The translations under genes and the position numbers were made by a program. From Bacillus sp. CH140a_4T (lineage in GTDB: Bacteria; Bacillota; Bacilli; Bacillales; Bacillaceae_G): a DNA stretch of 64,000 bases. The notes under the pieces are model-generated. The model did not search any database, had not been told where the DNA came from, and saw only the letters and a program-made list of their open reading frames with translations. Shown here piece after piece: positions 27,556-37,934 of this stretch (positions within the stretch are counted from its first letter, which is position 1; the number at the start of each line of letters is the position of its first letter). The DNA is taken from contig NZ_WBPF01000013.1 in assembly GCF_008923725.1 (NCBI RefSeq), forward strand, positions 806,001 through 870,000. Direction: 5' to 3'.

Positions 27556-28093
27556 ATACTCTGCTACCTGTCTGCCATAGTTCCTTCACCTTTTCAGAGA
27601 GAATCGGTGTATCGTCTACAATTATTTTGCTAATTGATGATTTTTGTAATGGTGTTTGTATTTGTTCAATTGGAAGAATGTTTCCAACAATAATTAAAAC
27701 AAACAAAATAATATATACTTCTAAAAATCCGAGGATTGCCCCCGCAAACGCATTGACTTGCTTTAAAACCGGTATTTCTGCAAACATATTTAACAAATTA
27801 CCAAGTAATGAAAGTGCAATTTTTGTAATAATAAACAATATGATAAACGCAAGTGCTTGATAAAATACTGTCTCAATATTATTTGCATCAATCCATTCTG
27901 GAACAGATACGTTTTTATCAAATGGATACGGAATAAATTTCGCAAGTGCTGGCGCTAAATCTTTACAGTACCAGTATGCAACAAGGTATGCGATAATAAA
28001 GCTTGTTAACTTTACAAGTTGCAGAATAAACCCTCTGCGTAAGCCGAGGAAAAATCCCATAACAAGCAGTAAAATGATAATAATATCAATCAT
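27554..28093 (-). CDS. yshB: CvpA-family membrane protein (YshB)
   Basis: This 179-residue protein has four membrane helices and the glycine-rich first helix (LLLVMGFFLGLRRGF) of the CvpA/colicin V production family. Function is unknown in Bacillus. It is adjacent to zapA (1 bp gap), the same order as zapA-yshB-polX-mutS2 in B. subtilis. Confidence 0.82.
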   Translation of the reverse strand: MIDIIIILLLVMGFFLGLRRGFILQLVKLTSFIIAYLVAYWYCKDLAPALAKFIPYPFDKNVSVPEWIDANNIETVFYQALAFIILFIITKIALSLLGNLLNMFAEIPVLKQVNAFAGAILGFLEVYIILFVLIIVGNILPIEQIQTPLQKSSISKIIVDDTPILSEKVKELWQTGSRV

Positions 28094-28094
28094 G

Positions 28095-28364
28095 TTATTC
28101 CATTCCTTTTTTTGTCATACTTTCTTTCAATTTCTCATGTTCTTCTTTTAATTTTATGTAATCGTGTATGACGTTTACCGCCGTCAATACCGCTAGTCTA
28201 CTCGTGTCAAGCGAAGGATTCTTGGCATTGAGTTCGCGCATTTTATCATCCACAATCGCTGCTACCATGCGGATATGACTTGTACTTTCATCGCCAACAA
28301 CTGAATATTGTTGACCATAGATTTCTACATTAATTCGACTTTTCTTTCCCTTTTGTTGTGACAA
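28095..28364 (-). CDS. zapA: Cell-division protein ZapA
   Basis: The protein has 89 residues from TTG 28364, with GGAGG eight bases upstream. The frame extends to a TTG at 28379 that overlaps the ribosome site, so it is rejected. An N-terminal beta region ([15 protein letters not shown]) is followed by a long helix, as in ZapA, which bundles FtsZ filaments at the division ring. It is transcribed away from rnhC. Confidence 0.88.
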   Translation of the reverse strand: MSQQKGKKSRINVEIYGQQYSVVGDESTSHIRMVAAIVDDKMRELNAKNPSLDTSRLAVLTAVNVIHDYIKLKEEHEKLKESMTKKGME

Positions 28365-28487
28365 CTCACCGGCCTCCAATCACGTACAGAATCCTAAAGT
28401 TTATCATACCATGAACCTTCATAATATGGAAACAGAAAGAACAATCCGATATGATAAAAATAACAATATAAAAAAGGAGTGACCATC

Positions 28488-29423
28488 TTGTCAAATTCTA
28501 TCGTAATACAAACAAGTTCTACAGTAATTGAAGACATGAAACAACAATATAAACAAGCGCTTAGCCCAAAAACCCCACAAGGCGGAATCTTCATGGCAAA
28601 GGTGCCATCTTGCACGATTACAGCTTATAAATCTGGAAAAGTAATGTTCCAAGGAGGCCGTGCTGAAGCAGAAGCTTCTCGTTGGCAAACTGTCTCTCAA
28701 ACACCGAAAACAGCTGTAAAAAAATCTGTCGATTCACACCGTTATGCACCCCCTGCTTCCATCGGTACAATGTCTATCGTAGGGTCAGATGAAGTTGGTA
28801 CTGGTGATTTCTTCGGACCGATGACAGTCGTTGCTGTATATGTGGATGCGAAGCAAATTCCACTGTTAAAAGAACTTGGTGTAAAAGACTCTAAAAACTT
28901 AAATGACGATCAAATTACTGCCATTGCGAAACAACTTCTACACGTTGTTCCTTACAGCTCTCTCGTTCTTCATAATGAAAAATATAACGAGCTATTTGAT
29001 AAAGGAAACAACCAAGGTAAGTTAAAGGCTTTACTACATAATAAAGCTATTACAAACTTATTAGCTAAAATTGCACCTACAAAACCTGAAGGCGTCTTAA
29101 TTGATCAATTCACACAACCTGATACATACTACAAATATTTAGCAAAACAAAAGCAGGTACAGCGTGAAAATGTTTACTTCGCGACGAAAGGTGAAAGTGT
29201 CCATTTAGCAGTAGCCGCTGCTTCCATTTTAGCCCGTTACTCATTCGTAAAACAGTTTGATGAACTAAGCAAAAAAGCTGGTATGCCACTTCCAAAAGGT
29301 GCCGGTAAACAAGTTGATATCGCCGCTGCTAAATTAATTCAAAAGCTTGGTAAAGAACGATTACCTGAGTTTGTGAAAATGCATTTCGCTAATAAGGAGA
29401 AGGCGTTTCGCTTATTAAAATAG
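28488..29423 (+). CDS. rnhC: Ribonuclease HIII
   Basis: The start is TTG 28488 (MSNSIVIQ) with AAAAAGGAG at proper distance; GTG 28479 overlaps that site. The 311-residue enzyme has a TBP-like N-terminal hybrid-binding domain (about 1-85) and a type 2 RNase H catalytic domain with GSDEVGTGD (Asp-Glu pair), KDSK and LIDQF acidic residues. It removes RNA from RNA/DNA hybrids and R-loops. Divergent from zapA. Confidence 0.93.
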   Translation: MSNSIVIQTSSTVIEDMKQQYKQALSPKTPQGGIFMAKVPSCTITAYKSGKVMFQGGRAEAEASRWQTVSQTPKTAVKKSVDSHRYAPPASIGTMSIVGSDEVGTGDFFGPMTVVAVYVDAKQIPLLKELGVKDSKNLNDDQITAIAKQLLHVVPYSSLVLHNEKYNELFDKGNNQGKLKALLHNKAITNLLAKIAPTKPEGVLIDQFTQPDTYYKYLAKQKQVQRENVYFATKGESVHLAVAAASILARYSFVKQFDELSKKAGMPLPKGAGKQVDIAAAKLIQKLGKERLPEFVKMHFANKEKAFRLLK

Positions 29424-29431
29424 TATCGACA

Positions 29432-29464
29432 AAAACAGGAGGCTACAAACTCCTGTTTTTTTGT
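29432..29464 (+). terminator. Terminator of rnhC
   Basis: A 10-bp stem (29432-29441 with 29450-29459) is followed by seven T. Confidence 0.85.
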
Positions 29465-29540
29465 TTCACGCTACTATTGTCCTTGTATTTTTGTTACAAT
29501 TAAAATATACAGATTATTGTAACATAGGAGGAGATTCCCA

Positions 29541-29810
29541 TTGCTACTTCTACAAATGATTCTAAATATTTTACTAGGTGATCCACACGAAAGACAGTTT
29601 GAAATTAGAGAAAACATTCAGCTACTAAGTGAACAACCATCGTTCAACAATTTAATAGAGCGATATGGTCGATCTTTCTTATTAAACTTTCGCATTCGAA
29701 GATTTATCGGGAAACACGATGCCCGCTTGTTAATACATAATCCAGCAAAACTACAGCACTTCTGTGAGGAACTTGAGTTTATGATTAGAAGAAAAGGATT
29801 GTTTACATAA
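29541..29810 (+). CDS. Conserved-looking small protein of unknown function (89 aa)
   Basis: TTG start with AGGAGGAG nine bases upstream. The 89 residues are largely helical and basic (SFLLNFRIRRFIGKHDARLL), with a hydrophobic first helix. I do not recognise a family. It sits 13 bp before another small gene and shares its terminator, so the two form a small operon. Confidence 0.6.
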   Translation: MLLLQMILNILLGDPHERQFEIRENIQLLSEQPSFNNLIERYGRSFLLNFRIRRFIGKHDARLLIHNPAKLQHFCEELEFMIRRKGLFT

Positions 29811-29823
29811 GGAGGGAATTCAT

Positions 29824-30075
29824 ATGAACGCTGTAAAAGTTAAAAAGTTATTATATGTTCTCGTACACCTCGTGGGCCCGCTTTCTTACCTCACTATTTC
29901 TACCATTTTGGGAGCTTTTTTCACTTCTAAATCCACATTCGAAAATATATCTGATAATCTTGGTGTGATGGCCATCTATTACGTGCTCATGAGCTTACTG
30001 TGGTTTTTCTATTTAGATCGATTAGACAAAGATGTAGATAACATTACAAAAGAGATTAATGATAATAAGAGATAA
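29824..30075 (+). CDS. Small two-helix membrane protein (83 aa)
   Basis: ATG with GGAGGG upstream. Two hydrophobic helices (about 11-30 and 47-63) are followed by an acidic/basic cytoplasmic tail (DRLDKDVDNITKEINDNKR). Family unknown. It is the second gene of a two-gene operon. Confidence 0.6.
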   Translation: MNAVKVKKLLYVLVHLVGPLSYLTISTILGAFFTSKSTFENISDNLGVMAIYYVLMSLLWFFYLDRLDKDVDNITKEINDNKR

Positions 30076-30080
30076 TACAT

Positions 30081-30113
30081 AAAAAAGGAGAGCCGCCAAG
30101 ACTCTCCTTTTTT
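30081..30113 (+). terminator. Terminator of the small-gene operon, also serving the convergent small gene
   Basis: A 12-bp stem (30081-30092 with 30102-30113) with A and T flanks. It can act in both directions. Confidence 0.85.
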
Positions 30114-30116
30114 ATG

Positions 30117-30251
30117 TTAGCTTCGTTTCTGTTTCTTATTTGATGAAGATACTTTATGAGAACCTGTTTCATGCGTCGTCGTTCCTTGTCCTTCTACTTC
30201 TGGAGAACCAAGGCTTGATCTTGAATGATCTTTTTTCACTTTTTTACTCAT
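30117..30251 (-). CDS. Small hydrophilic basic protein, minor spore-protein-like (44 aa)
   Basis: ATG at 30251 with AAGGGGTG seven bases upstream opens a 44-residue frame rich in Ser, Lys, Thr and Gly (begins MSKKVKKDHSRSS, ends SSNKKQKRS). Composition and size resemble minor small acid-soluble spore proteins or YuzL/YpzG-type proteins, but I cannot assign one. It ends against a bidirectional terminator. Confidence 0.6.
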   Translation of the reverse strand: MSKKVKKDHSRSSLGSPEVEGQGTTTHETGSHKVSSSNKKQKRS

Positions 30252-30313
30252 TTATATTCACCCCTTCGCGTTACTTTTTGCTATGGGAGAATAAACTATA
30301 CAATATACAAAAT

Positions 30314-30345
30314 AAAAAAGCGAGAGGAAATCCTCTCGCTTTTTT
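30314..30345 (-). terminator. Terminator of asnS
   Basis: A 15-bp nearly perfect palindrome (30314-30328 with 30331-30345) directly follows the asnS stop and ends in T on the minus strand. Confidence 0.88.
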
Positions 30346-30350
30346 ATATT

Positions 30351-31742
30351 TTAGAACTCAGAAGAACCTGGAGTTCTTGGGAATGGAATTACGTCACGGA
30401 TGTTAGCCATGCCTGTGATGTACATTAGGAAGCGCTCGAAACCTAGACCGAATCCAGCGTGTTTTGTACCGCCGTATTTTCTAAGTTCTAAGTACCACCA
30501 GTAGTCCTCTTCGTTCATGCCTAGTTCTTTAATTCTATCTACTAAAACGTCCATTCTTTCTTCACGTTGGCTTCCGCCGATTAATTCGCCGATGCCAGGA
30601 ACTAGAAGGTCAGTAGCAGCTACTGTTTTTCCATCTTCATTCATACGCATGTAGAACGCTTTAATGTCTTTCGGATAGTCAGTTACGAATACAGGGCGTT
30701 TGAAGATTTCTTCTGATAAGTATCTTTCGTGCTCTGTTTGTAAGTCAATACCCCATTCTACTGGGTATTTGAAGTCAGCACCTGACTCTTGAAGCACTTT
30801 AATTGCTTCTGTATATGTGATACGACCGAAGTCAGAGTTAATTACGTTATTCATGCGCTCTAGAACTGTTTTATCAACGAAGCTGTTGAAGAATTCCATT
30901 TCTTCTGGTGCATGCTCTAGTACGTATTTCATTGCATATTTCAGCATATCTTCTGTAAGATCCATTACATCGCCTAATTCAGCGAATGCAATCTCCGGCT
31001 CAACCATCCAGAACTCAGCAGCGTGGCGAGTTGTGTTTGAGTTTTCCGCACGGAATGTAGGTCCGAATGTGTATACGTCACGGAATGCTAATGCATAAGC
31101 TTCAGCGTTCAGCTGTCCACTTACTGTTAAGTTTGTTTCTTTGCCGAAGAAGTCTTTTGATTCATCAACTTGTCCGTCTTCGCCTTTTGGTACGTTGTTT
31201 AAATCTTGCGTTGTTACGCGGAACATTTCGCCTGCACCTTCTGTATCACTACCAGTGATGATTGGTGTGTGAACATGTACGAATCCACGCTCTTGGAAGA
31301 ACTGGTGAATCGCAAATGCTGCGACAGAACGTACACGGAACGTTGCAGAGAATGCATTTGTTCTTGGACGTAAGTGAGCAATTGTACGTAAATATTCAAA
31401 CGTGTGACGTTTCTTTTGAAGTGGGTAATCAGAATCTGATAAGCCCTCGATATCAATTTTTTCTGCTTTAATTTCAAATGGTTGCTTCGCTCCAGGCGTT
31501 GCAATTACTTTACCTTCTACTTTAACTGAAGAGCTAAGTGGAAGTTTTGCAATTTCTTTGAAGTTTTCTAACTCTGTATCGAAAACGATTTGAACGCTTT
31601 TGAAGAAGCTACCGTCGTTTAATTCGATGAAACCAAATGCTTTTGAATCACGTAAGTTACGAATCCACCCTGATACTTGTACTGTTTGACCTGCGTATTT
31701 ATCTGTATCTCTATACAGACTTTTTACTAATGTGTTTTCCAT
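30351..31742 (-). CDS. asnS: Asparaginyl-tRNA synthetase
   Basis: The class IIb synthetase has 463 residues from ATG 31742 (AAAGGAG upstream; the frame stays open into the leader). An N-terminal OB-fold anticodon domain (about 15-105) is followed by the catalytic core with motif 2 ([21 protein letters not shown]) and motif 3 ([12 protein letters not shown]). It charges tRNA-Asn. A T-box leader with an Asn specifier controls it. Confidence 0.95.
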   Translation of the reverse strand: MENTLVKSLYRDTDKYAGQTVQVSGWIRNLRDSKAFGFIELNDGSFFKSVQIVFDTELENFKEIAKLPLSSSVKVEGKVIATPGAKQPFEIKAEKIDIEGLSDSDYPLQKKRHTFEYLRTIAHLRPRTNAFSATFRVRSVAAFAIHQFFQERGFVHVHTPIITGSDTEGAGEMFRVTTQDLNNVPKGEDGQVDESKDFFGKETNLTVSGQLNAEAYALAFRDVYTFGPTFRAENSNTTRHAAEFWMVEPEIAFAELGDVMDLTEDMLKYAMKYVLEHAPEEMEFFNSFVDKTVLERMNNVINSDFGRITYTEAIKVLQESGADFKYPVEWGIDLQTEHERYLSEEIFKRPVFVTDYPKDIKAFYMRMNEDGKTVAATDLLVPGIGELIGGSQREERMDVLVDRIKELGMNEEDYWWYLELRKYGGTKHAGFGLGFERFLMYITGMANIRDVIPFPRTPGSSEF

Positions 31743-31774
31743 AGTGAAATTCTCCTTTGCACATATATTTAAAT

Positions 31775-32030
31775 ACAAAAAAACCTTTCATCCATAAAGG
31801 GACGAAAGGTTAAACTTCGCGGTACCACCCAATTTGTCATAAAGACCAACTTTAACTCGTATGTAATACATACTTCCCGGTTTGTAACAGGCCGGATTCC
31901 CGTCTAAGCCTACTCTTGAATATAAGTTTCAATTTCGGTTAGCAACTCCAAGGTGTTCTTCACATATACCGCCTCATCAGGCTCTCACCGTCCCTGACTC
32001 GCTTTGGATTATAGTATATACTACTTTTCC
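31775..32030 (-). ncRNA. T-box leader of asnS, specifier AAC (asparagine)
   Basis: T-box core at 31831-31818 (TGGGTGGTACCGCG on the minus strand), terminator stem 31782-31789 with 31804-31811, then T run. AAC at 31957-31955 is followed by A and CCTTGG, the lower stem I strand. It agrees with the downstream gene. Confidence 0.9.
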
Positions 32031-32137
32031 TTATCATCGTCTTTCATTTTGTTAAACTAAAATTAATGTACTACATTCGAGAGAAAGATGCAAGATACCT
32101 TAATATTTATCGGCGATTTTTATCATATATCGTCGTG

Positions 32138-32170
32138 CCATAAAAAAATTGCCGGAATTAATCCGGCAAT
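32138..32170 (-). terminator. Terminator of pheST
   Basis: A 9-bp stem (32148-32156 with 32162-32170) is followed by seven T on the minus strand, 7 bp after the pheT stop. The stretch 32031-32137 carries no other feature I can support. Confidence 0.85.
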
Positions 32171-32176
32171 CTTTTA

Positions 32177-34597
32177 TTACTTACGTAACTCCGCACCAAA
32201 TTTCTCTTCTACCGTTGTTAATACACGGTTATGTGCTTCTGTTACTTCTTCGTCTGTTAACGTACGTTCTGCATCGAAGTAGGTCATAGAGAATGCAAGT
32301 GATTTCTTGCCTTCTTCCATTTTTTCACCTTCGTATAAGTCGAATAACGTTACGTCTTTCAGAAGTTCTCCACCAGCTTCAGCAATGACTTGCTTCATTT
32401 CGCCAGCTTTTGTTTCTTTCGTTACGACAACAGCCATATCACGTGTCATAGATGGGAAACGTGGAATTGCTGCGTAGTAAGTTTCTTCTGCGTCTGCACC
32501 GAATACTTTTACAAGAGATAGTTCGAATACGAATGTATTTTTCACATCTAATTGTTTTTCTGCTTCTGGGTGCAATTGACCGATGAAACCAATTACTTCG
32601 CCATCTAATACGATGTCAGCTGTACGACCTGGGTGCATACCTTCACGTTTTGCTGGTGCATATGTGATTTGGTTTGCAACGCCAAGTACGTCGAATAACC
32701 CTTCTAGTACACCTTTCACAACGAAGAAGTCTACTAATTTCTTCTCACCTTGCCATGCATGGTGAAGAGCAAGACCTGTCATAACACCTGCAAGATGTTG
32801 TTCTTCTTTCGGAAGTTCTCCTGCTTCTGTTGGTAAGAAGATAGAACCTACTTCGTATAAAGCAACGCTATCGTTTTTACGTGCAACATTGTATGAAACT
32901 GCTTCTAACAACTGTGGCACTAAGCTTAGACGAAGTTGGCTACGCTCTTCACTCATTGGAAGCGCAAGGTTTACAGGCGCCTTTTCGTTTGGCTCAACCA
33001 TATATTGTTTCGCTTTGTCAGCGCTTGTTAATGAATACGTGATTGCTTCATATAGACCCGCACCTTCTAAGAAGCGACGTACTTTACGACGTTTCGTTTG
33101 TGCTGCTGTTAATTTACCACGTGTCATTGTTCCAGAAGGTAATGTAACTGGAATGTGGTCATAACCGTATAGGCGGCCCACTTCTTCTACTAAGTCTTCT
33201 GAAATTGTAATATCAGGACGACGTGCTGGTACATTCACATGGAATGTTCCTTCTACTTCTGTGAATGGGAACTTCAAGTTTGTGAACATCGTACCCATTT
33301 CACTTGCAGAAATATCTGTACCTAATACACGGTTTACTTTTTCAGCAGTAACAGATACTGTACGCTCTTGTACTTGTAAGTTGTCAGCTTCTACTACACC
33401 TTCAAGTGCTTCTCCGCCAGCGTATTTCGCCATTAAAGCAGCTGCGTGTTGAATGGCTTCAAATGTACGTGTTGGGTCGATTCCTTTTTCAAAACGTGCA
33501 CTTGATTCACTGCGAAGACCTAAGTCTTTTGATGTACGGCGCACTGTTTGACCTGCAAAGTATGCAGACTCGATTAAAACGTTCACTGTCTCATTTGTAA
33601 CTTCAGAATCCGCTCCGCCCATTACACCAGCAACAGCTAAAGCTTTTGTTCCGTTTGTAATTACAAGGTGGTGGCTTTGTAACGTACGCTCTTGATCATC
33701 TAACGTTTCAATTTTTTCGCCTTCTTTTGCAAGACGAACAACGATTTCTTTTGAACCTAATTTATCGTAATCGAATGCATGTAACGGTTGACCGTATTCC
33801 ATTAAAATGTAGTTAGTAATATCAACTACATTGCTAATTGGACGAATGCCAGCTGCCATAAGGCGCGTTTGCATCCACATTGGTGATGGACCAATCTTTA
33901 CGTCCTTCACCATTTTTGCAATATATAATGGGTTTTCTTCTTTAGCTTCTACACTTACAGAAATGTAATCAGAAGTTTTTTCTGCTGTTTCTTGTAAGCT
34001 GATAGCTGGAAGTTTTACTTCACGGCCATAAATAGCAGCGACTTCATATGCAACACCTAACATGTTTAAGCAATCTGCACGGTTTGGTGTTAAACCAAGC
34101 TCAAGTACTTCATCATGTAAATTTAAAATTTCAAGTGCGTCTGCACCAACTTCAGCGTCACTTGGGAAGATGAAGATACCGTCTGCGTATTCTTTCGCAA
34201 CTAACTTTCCATCAATGCCAAGCTCTTGAAGCGCACAAACCATACCGTGAGAAGCTTCACCGCGTAGTTTTGCTTTTTTAATTTTGAAGTTTCCAGGAAG
34301 TACAGCGCCAACTTTTGCAACTGGTACTTTTAAACCTTTTGCAATGTTAGCAGCTCCACAAATAATTTGAACTGGCTCTTCTTCACCGATATCGATTAAG
34401 CATTTGCTTAACTTATCAGCTTCTGGGTGTTTTTCACATTCTAATACGTGACCTACTACAACACCTTTTACACCTTTATTTAATACTTCAACACCTTCTA
34501 CTTCAATACCACTTTTCGTGATTTTGTCTGCTAGTTCTTGTGCTGTTACATCTTTAATATCTACATACTCTTGTAACCAACGATATGATACGAACAT
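32177..34597 (-). CDS. pheT: Phenylalanyl-tRNA synthetase beta subunit
   Basis: The 806-residue subunit has an N-terminal tRNA-binding OB domain (about 40-150), B3/B4 editing domain (middle), B5, a catalytic-like core and a C-terminal ferredoxin-fold anticodon-binding domain. Full bacterial length. It pairs with PheS as an alpha2-beta2 enzyme and edits mischarged tyrosine. It lies 18 bp after pheS. Confidence 0.96.
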   Translation of the reverse strand: MFVSYRWLQEYVDIKDVTAQELADKITKSGIEVEGVEVLNKGVKGVVVGHVLECEKHPEADKLSKCLIDIGEEEPVQIICGAANIAKGLKVPVAKVGAVLPGNFKIKKAKLRGEASHGMVCALQELGIDGKLVAKEYADGIFIFPSDAEVGADALEILNLHDEVLELGLTPNRADCLNMLGVAYEVAAIYGREVKLPAISLQETAEKTSDYISVSVEAKEENPLYIAKMVKDVKIGPSPMWMQTRLMAAGIRPISNVVDITNYILMEYGQPLHAFDYDKLGSKEIVVRLAKEGEKIETLDDQERTLQSHHLVITNGTKALAVAGVMGGADSEVTNETVNVLIESAYFAGQTVRRTSKDLGLRSESSARFEKGIDPTRTFEAIQHAAALMAKYAGGEALEGVVEADNLQVQERTVSVTAEKVNRVLGTDISASEMGTMFTNLKFPFTEVEGTFHVNVPARRPDITISEDLVEEVGRLYGYDHIPVTLPSGTMTRGKLTAAQTKRRKVRRFLEGAGLYEAITYSLTSADKAKQYMVEPNEKAPVNLALPMSEERSQLRLSLVPQLLEAVSYNVARKNDSVALYEVGSIFLPTEAGELPKEEQHLAGVMTGLALHHAWQGEKKLVDFFVVKGVLEGLFDVLGVANQITYAPAKREGMHPGRTADIVLDGEVIGFIGQLHPEAEKQLDVKNTFVFELSLVKVFGADAEETYYAAIPRFPSMTRDMAVVVTKETKAGEMKQVIAEAGGELLKDVTLFDLYEGEKMEEGKKSLAFSMTYFDAERTLTDEEVTEAHNRVLTTVEEKFGAELRK

Positions 34598-34615
34598 ACT
34601 TATCCTCTCCTTCCC

Positions 34616-35650
34616 TTACGCTCGTTTGAATTGTTGTAAGAAACGTACATCATTTGTATAGAAATGACGAATGTCATCTACGCCGTATTTCAACATTGCG
34701 ATACGCTCTGCGCCCATACCGAATGCGAAACCTTGATATTCTTTTGAATCATAACCAGCCATTTCAAGTACGTTCGGGTGAACCATACCTGCGCCTAAAA
34801 TTTCGATCCAACCAGTTCCTTTACAAGTGCCGCAACCTTTGCCGTGACACATCATACAAGAAATATCCATCTCTACAGATGGCTCTGTGAATGGGAAGAA
34901 ACTTGGACGAAGACGGATTTCACGATCTTCACCGAACATCTTTTTCACGAATACTTGCAGTGTACCTTTTAAGTCACTCATGCGAATGTTTTTATCAATT
35001 ACAAGACCTTCAATTTGCATGAACTGGTGTGAATGCGTCGCATCATCATCATCGCGGCGATACACTTTACCAGGACAAATAATTTTAATTGGGCCTTTTT
35101 CTTTATTATTTTCCATCGTACGTGCTTGCACAGAAGATGTATGTGTACGTAGTAACGTTTCTTCTGTAATGTAGAATGTATCTTGCATGTCACGCGCTGG
35201 GTGATCTTTCGGTAAGTTTAATGCTTCGAAGTTGTAGTAGTCTTTTTCTACTTCTGTTCCTTCAGCTACTTCATAACCCATACCGATGAATACATCTTCA
35301 ATTTGCTCAACAACAGCTGTTAACGGATGGTGACAACCTGTTTCAACAGGACGACCTGGTAATGTAACATCAATTGTTTCAGTAGCTAATTTCGCTTCAA
35401 TTACTGCTTTTTCTAAGTTACCAATTTTGTCGTCTAAACGCGTTTGAATTGCTTCACGTACTTCATTTACTAATGCTCCCATACGTGGACGCTCTTCTGC
35501 TGATAATTTTCCCATGCCGCGTAATACTTCTGTAATTGGACCTTTTTTCCCTAAATACGCTACGCGTACGTCGTTTAAGCCCTTTAGCTCTTTCGCTTCT
35601 TCAATAAGCTCTAACGCTTTTTGCTTTAGCTCTTTTAAACGTGCTTCCAT
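34616..35650 (-). CDS. pheS: Phenylalanyl-tRNA synthetase alpha subunit
   Basis: The protein has 344 residues from ATG 35650 with AGGAGGG upstream; the frame extends into the leader but that part is non-coding RNA. An N-terminal coiled coil is followed by the class II catalytic core with motif 2 ([18 protein letters not shown]) and motif 3 ([14 protein letters not shown]). First gene of the T-box-controlled pheST operon. Confidence 0.96.
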   Translation of the reverse strand: MEARLKELKQKALELIEEAKELKGLNDVRVAYLGKKGPITEVLRGMGKLSAEERPRMGALVNEVREAIQTRLDDKIGNLEKAVIEAKLATETIDVTLPGRPVETGCHHPLTAVVEQIEDVFIGMGYEVAEGTEVEKDYYNFEALNLPKDHPARDMQDTFYITEETLLRTHTSSVQARTMENNKEKGPIKIICPGKVYRRDDDDATHSHQFMQIEGLVIDKNIRMSDLKGTLQVFVKKMFGEDREIRLRPSFFPFTEPSVEMDISCMMCHGKGCGTCKGTGWIEILGAGMVHPNVLEMAGYDSKEYQGFAFGMGAERIAMLKYGVDDIRHFYTNDVRFLQQFKRA

Positions 35651-35671
35651 TTGGAACCCTCCTAATTTTAA

Positions 35672-35918
35672 AAATAAAAAAACCTCGCTCCCAAAAAGGG
35701 ACGAGGTAAATTCGCGGTACCACCCTAAATTGACAGACCAGGTCTGCCCACTCATTAGTTATAACGATCAATTCTGACCGGAACGCCTTTACATATATAT
35801 GGTCCTGGCGTCAACTCAAGAGGTGAATTCACTTCCGTCTACCATAAGAATGCTTTCAGTCTAAGGCATTCTCTCCCTATATGGCGATTTTGTAAGTTAC
35901 TCTTCTCTATCAACGTTT
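35672..35918 (-). ncRNA. T-box leader of pheST, specifier TTC (phenylalanine)
   Basis: T-box core at 35726-35713, terminator stem near 35682-35707 followed by seven T. TTC at 35827-35825 is followed by A and CCTCTT, again the specifier geometry. It agrees with the gene downstream. Confidence 0.9.
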
Positions 35919-35923
35919 TTCGT

Positions 35924-35952
35924 TATTTAACTTTTAATATAATATACTTCAA
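35924..35952 (-). promoter_or_regulatory. Possible sigma-A promoter of pheST
   Basis: TTGAAG (35952-35947), 17 bp, TAAATA (35929-35924) on the minus strand, just ahead of the T-box. Both hexamers are imperfect, and TATATT repeats nearby are alternatives. Confidence 0.35.
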
Positions 35953-35970
35953 CTTATTATAAGAAGTTTT

Positions 35971-36735
35971 TTATTTGTTCGCAACTGGGCTTTGTAAATA
36001 ATACGTTAAAATCCCTGCTGCAACCGCAACATTTAATGATTCTGCCCCGCCGTAAATCGGAATATACAAGTTTTGATCACTTTTTGCAAGAATTTCTTGG
36101 CTTACGCCGTTCCCTTCATTTCCTACAATTAATGCAAAACTACCAGCTGGTGTTACTTCACCATACGGAACCCCATTTTCAAGAGCTGTTCCATATACAG
36201 GAACGTTATTTTCTTTTAACTTGTCTACCCATTCTTCTAAGTTACCTTTTACAACTGGTAAATGGAAAATAGAACCTTGTGTAGAGCGAAGCACTTTACT
36301 ATTATATGCATCAACGCATCCTTCTCCAAGCACAACGGCATGAATACCAGCTGCATCAGCTGTACGAATAATTGTCCCTAAGTTGCCTGGGTCTTGAAGA
36401 CCATCTAATAAAAGAAACTTCCCATCAGCAAGAGCTACTGCACTCTCGTGTTTCTCACAAACAGCAAATACCCCTTGCGTCGTTTCTGTTTCACGAAGTA
36501 CTTTTACGATTGCTTCAGGTACGATATACATTTCCACATCATTAACTGTCCAATCTTTCGGAAGATCTGTCTGATCAGAAACGATAAGTTCTGTTACAAC
36601 TCCCGCTTTTAAAGCTTCCTCCACTAAGTGGAATCCTTCTACAAAAAATAAACCTTTTTTATCGCGCTCTTTTTTCGTCTGCAGCTTTTTCCACTGCTTC
36701 ACACGCGGATTTTGCACTGAATCAATGTTTTTCAT
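35971..36735 (-). CDS. ysgA: TrmH-family (SpoU) RNA 2'-O-methyltransferase
   Basis: The protein has 254 residues from ATG 36735 (MKNIDSVQNPRVKQW). An L30e-like substrate-binding domain is followed by the knotted SPOUT domain with LLLDGLQDPGNLGTIIRTAD, VGNEGNGVS and SLNVAVAAGI motifs. It methylates a ribose in rRNA or tRNA; the target is unknown. Same position upstream of pheS as ysgA in B. subtilis. Confidence 0.85.
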   Translation of the reverse strand: MKNIDSVQNPRVKQWKKLQTKKERDKKGLFFVEGFHLVEEALKAGVVTELIVSDQTDLPKDWTVNDVEMYIVPEAIVKVLRETETTQGVFAVCEKHESAVALADGKFLLLDGLQDPGNLGTIIRTADAAGIHAVVLGEGCVDAYNSKVLRSTQGSIFHLPVVKGNLEEWVDKLKENNVPVYGTALENGVPYGEVTPAGSFALIVGNEGNGVSQEILAKSDQNLYIPIYGGAESLNVAVAAGILTYYLQSPVANK

Positions 36736-36850
36736 AATATGTATTTCCCTCTCTTCTTGTCTTATCATTATAGCCTATTTTTCATACATATTTACATAAA
36801 AAAGAACAAAAACTAACGTCAGTTTCAATTCTGAAGAAGAGGTGAAGATA

Positions 36851-37060
36851 ATGAGTTTTAATTTACGCGGTGCTGTATTAGCGAATGTATCTGGAAATTC
36901 ACAAGATCAATTACAAGAAACGATTGTCGATGCAATTCAAAGCGGTGAAGAAAAAATGCTTCCAGGTCTTGGCGTTTTATTCGAAGTCATTTGGAAAAAT
37001 GCTGATGAAAATGAAAAACACGAAATGTTAGGAACACTGGAGCAAGGTTTAAAAAAATAA
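36851..37060 (+). CDS. sspI: Small acid-soluble spore protein I
   Basis: The protein has 69 residues from ATG 36851 (AGAGGTG upstream; a GTG at 36842 overlaps it). The central [21 protein letters not shown] block is nearly invariant in SspI. It is a forespore-specific minor spore protein in B. subtilis, so sigma-G control is expected, but I could not define the promoter. Divergent from ysgA, as in B. subtilis. Confidence 0.93.
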   Translation: MSFNLRGAVLANVSGNSQDQLQETIVDAIQSGEEKMLPGLGVLFEVIWKNADENEKHEMLGTLEQGLKK

Positions 37061-37065
37061 ACAAT

Positions 37066-37104
37066 AAAAGGTCACCTTAGAAAAAAACTAAGGTGACCTT
37101 TTAT
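37066..37104 (+). terminator. Terminator of sspI
   Basis: A perfect 15-bp stem (37066-37080 with 37088-37102) with a seven-A loop, ending in TTTT. Confidence 0.85.
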
Positions 37105-37237
37105 GTCTATAAAATTTTTCTTCTCCTAAACATTTCTACTTTACTAACGCTATCCCGATGGAGTACAATATTCAAAATACATTTAAACCGATCGATTTTC
37201 TTATAGACACCATTAGATAAAAAGGAGTGAATGTTTT

Positions 37238-37795
37238 ATGCAACGTATTACGCTTGAACAAGTTTTTAAACATCACATTACACAAAAATATGTAAACCGT
37301 TCTGGAATGGTCCACGCGATTGCTGTCGCTTACCATGCGTTTCACTTAGCGAAAAAGCATCATGCCTCAGTCGATGCTGCAACAAAAGCTGGTTTCCTTC
37401 ATGATATCGGACATCACACATGGTACAGTGAGGGAGAATGGGACTATGACTTGTATAAAAAGAATGATATACATGCAATTAAAGGAGCAGAAAGAGCTCA
37501 TAAATTGCTTATTAGATTAGGAGAACATCCGAAACTAGCAAAAGAAATTTCTATCGCGATTCTTCTTCATACAGATTCTTTCTTAGTACAGCAAGAAATT
37601 GAAAGAACATCTCTTCAAAACATTATTAAATGGGCAGACGAAGCAGATGAAGAACCGGGCGGAGCGCACCATTATAGAACGATTTCTTATGAAAAAGCAC
37701 TTAAAGCTATTCAGCAGTTAGACCGATTGGTAGAGCGTGAATTACAAATAGAGCGATCGAAATCTAATAACAAGGCAGAACATAGTTATCAATGA
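37238..37795 (+). CDS. HD-domain phosphohydrolase
   Basis: The 185-residue HD protein has metal ligands His26, His55-Asp56 (FLHDIGHH) and a later Asp in LLHTDSF. AAGGAGTGA lies ten bases before the ATG. HD proteins of this size hydrolyse nucleotides or phosphate esters; the substrate cannot be inferred. Monocistronic between two terminators. Confidence 0.75.
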   Translation: MQRITLEQVFKHHITQKYVNRSGMVHAIAVAYHAFHLAKKHHASVDAATKAGFLHDIGHHTWYSEGEWDYDLYKKNDIHAIKGAERAHKLLIRLGEHPKLAKEISIAILLHTDSFLVQQEIERTSLQNIIKWADEADEEPGGAHHYRTISYEKALKAIQQLDRLVERELQIERSKSNNKAEHSYQ

Positions 37796-37796
37796 G

Positions 37797-37831
37797 AAAG
37801 AGGCATCACTATAGGGTGATACCTCTTTTAT
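37797..37831 (+). terminator. Terminator after HD-domain gene
   Basis: A 13-bp stem with one mismatch (37797-37809 with 37816-37828) followed by a T-rich tail. Confidence 0.8.
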
Positions 37832-37934
37832 TATTTTATGGAAAATACACCTTTATATGTAATATTTAAATATTACATATAAAAACAAAACACTTTATAA
37901 TTAAATATACAAATATAAAGAGGTGATTTTATAA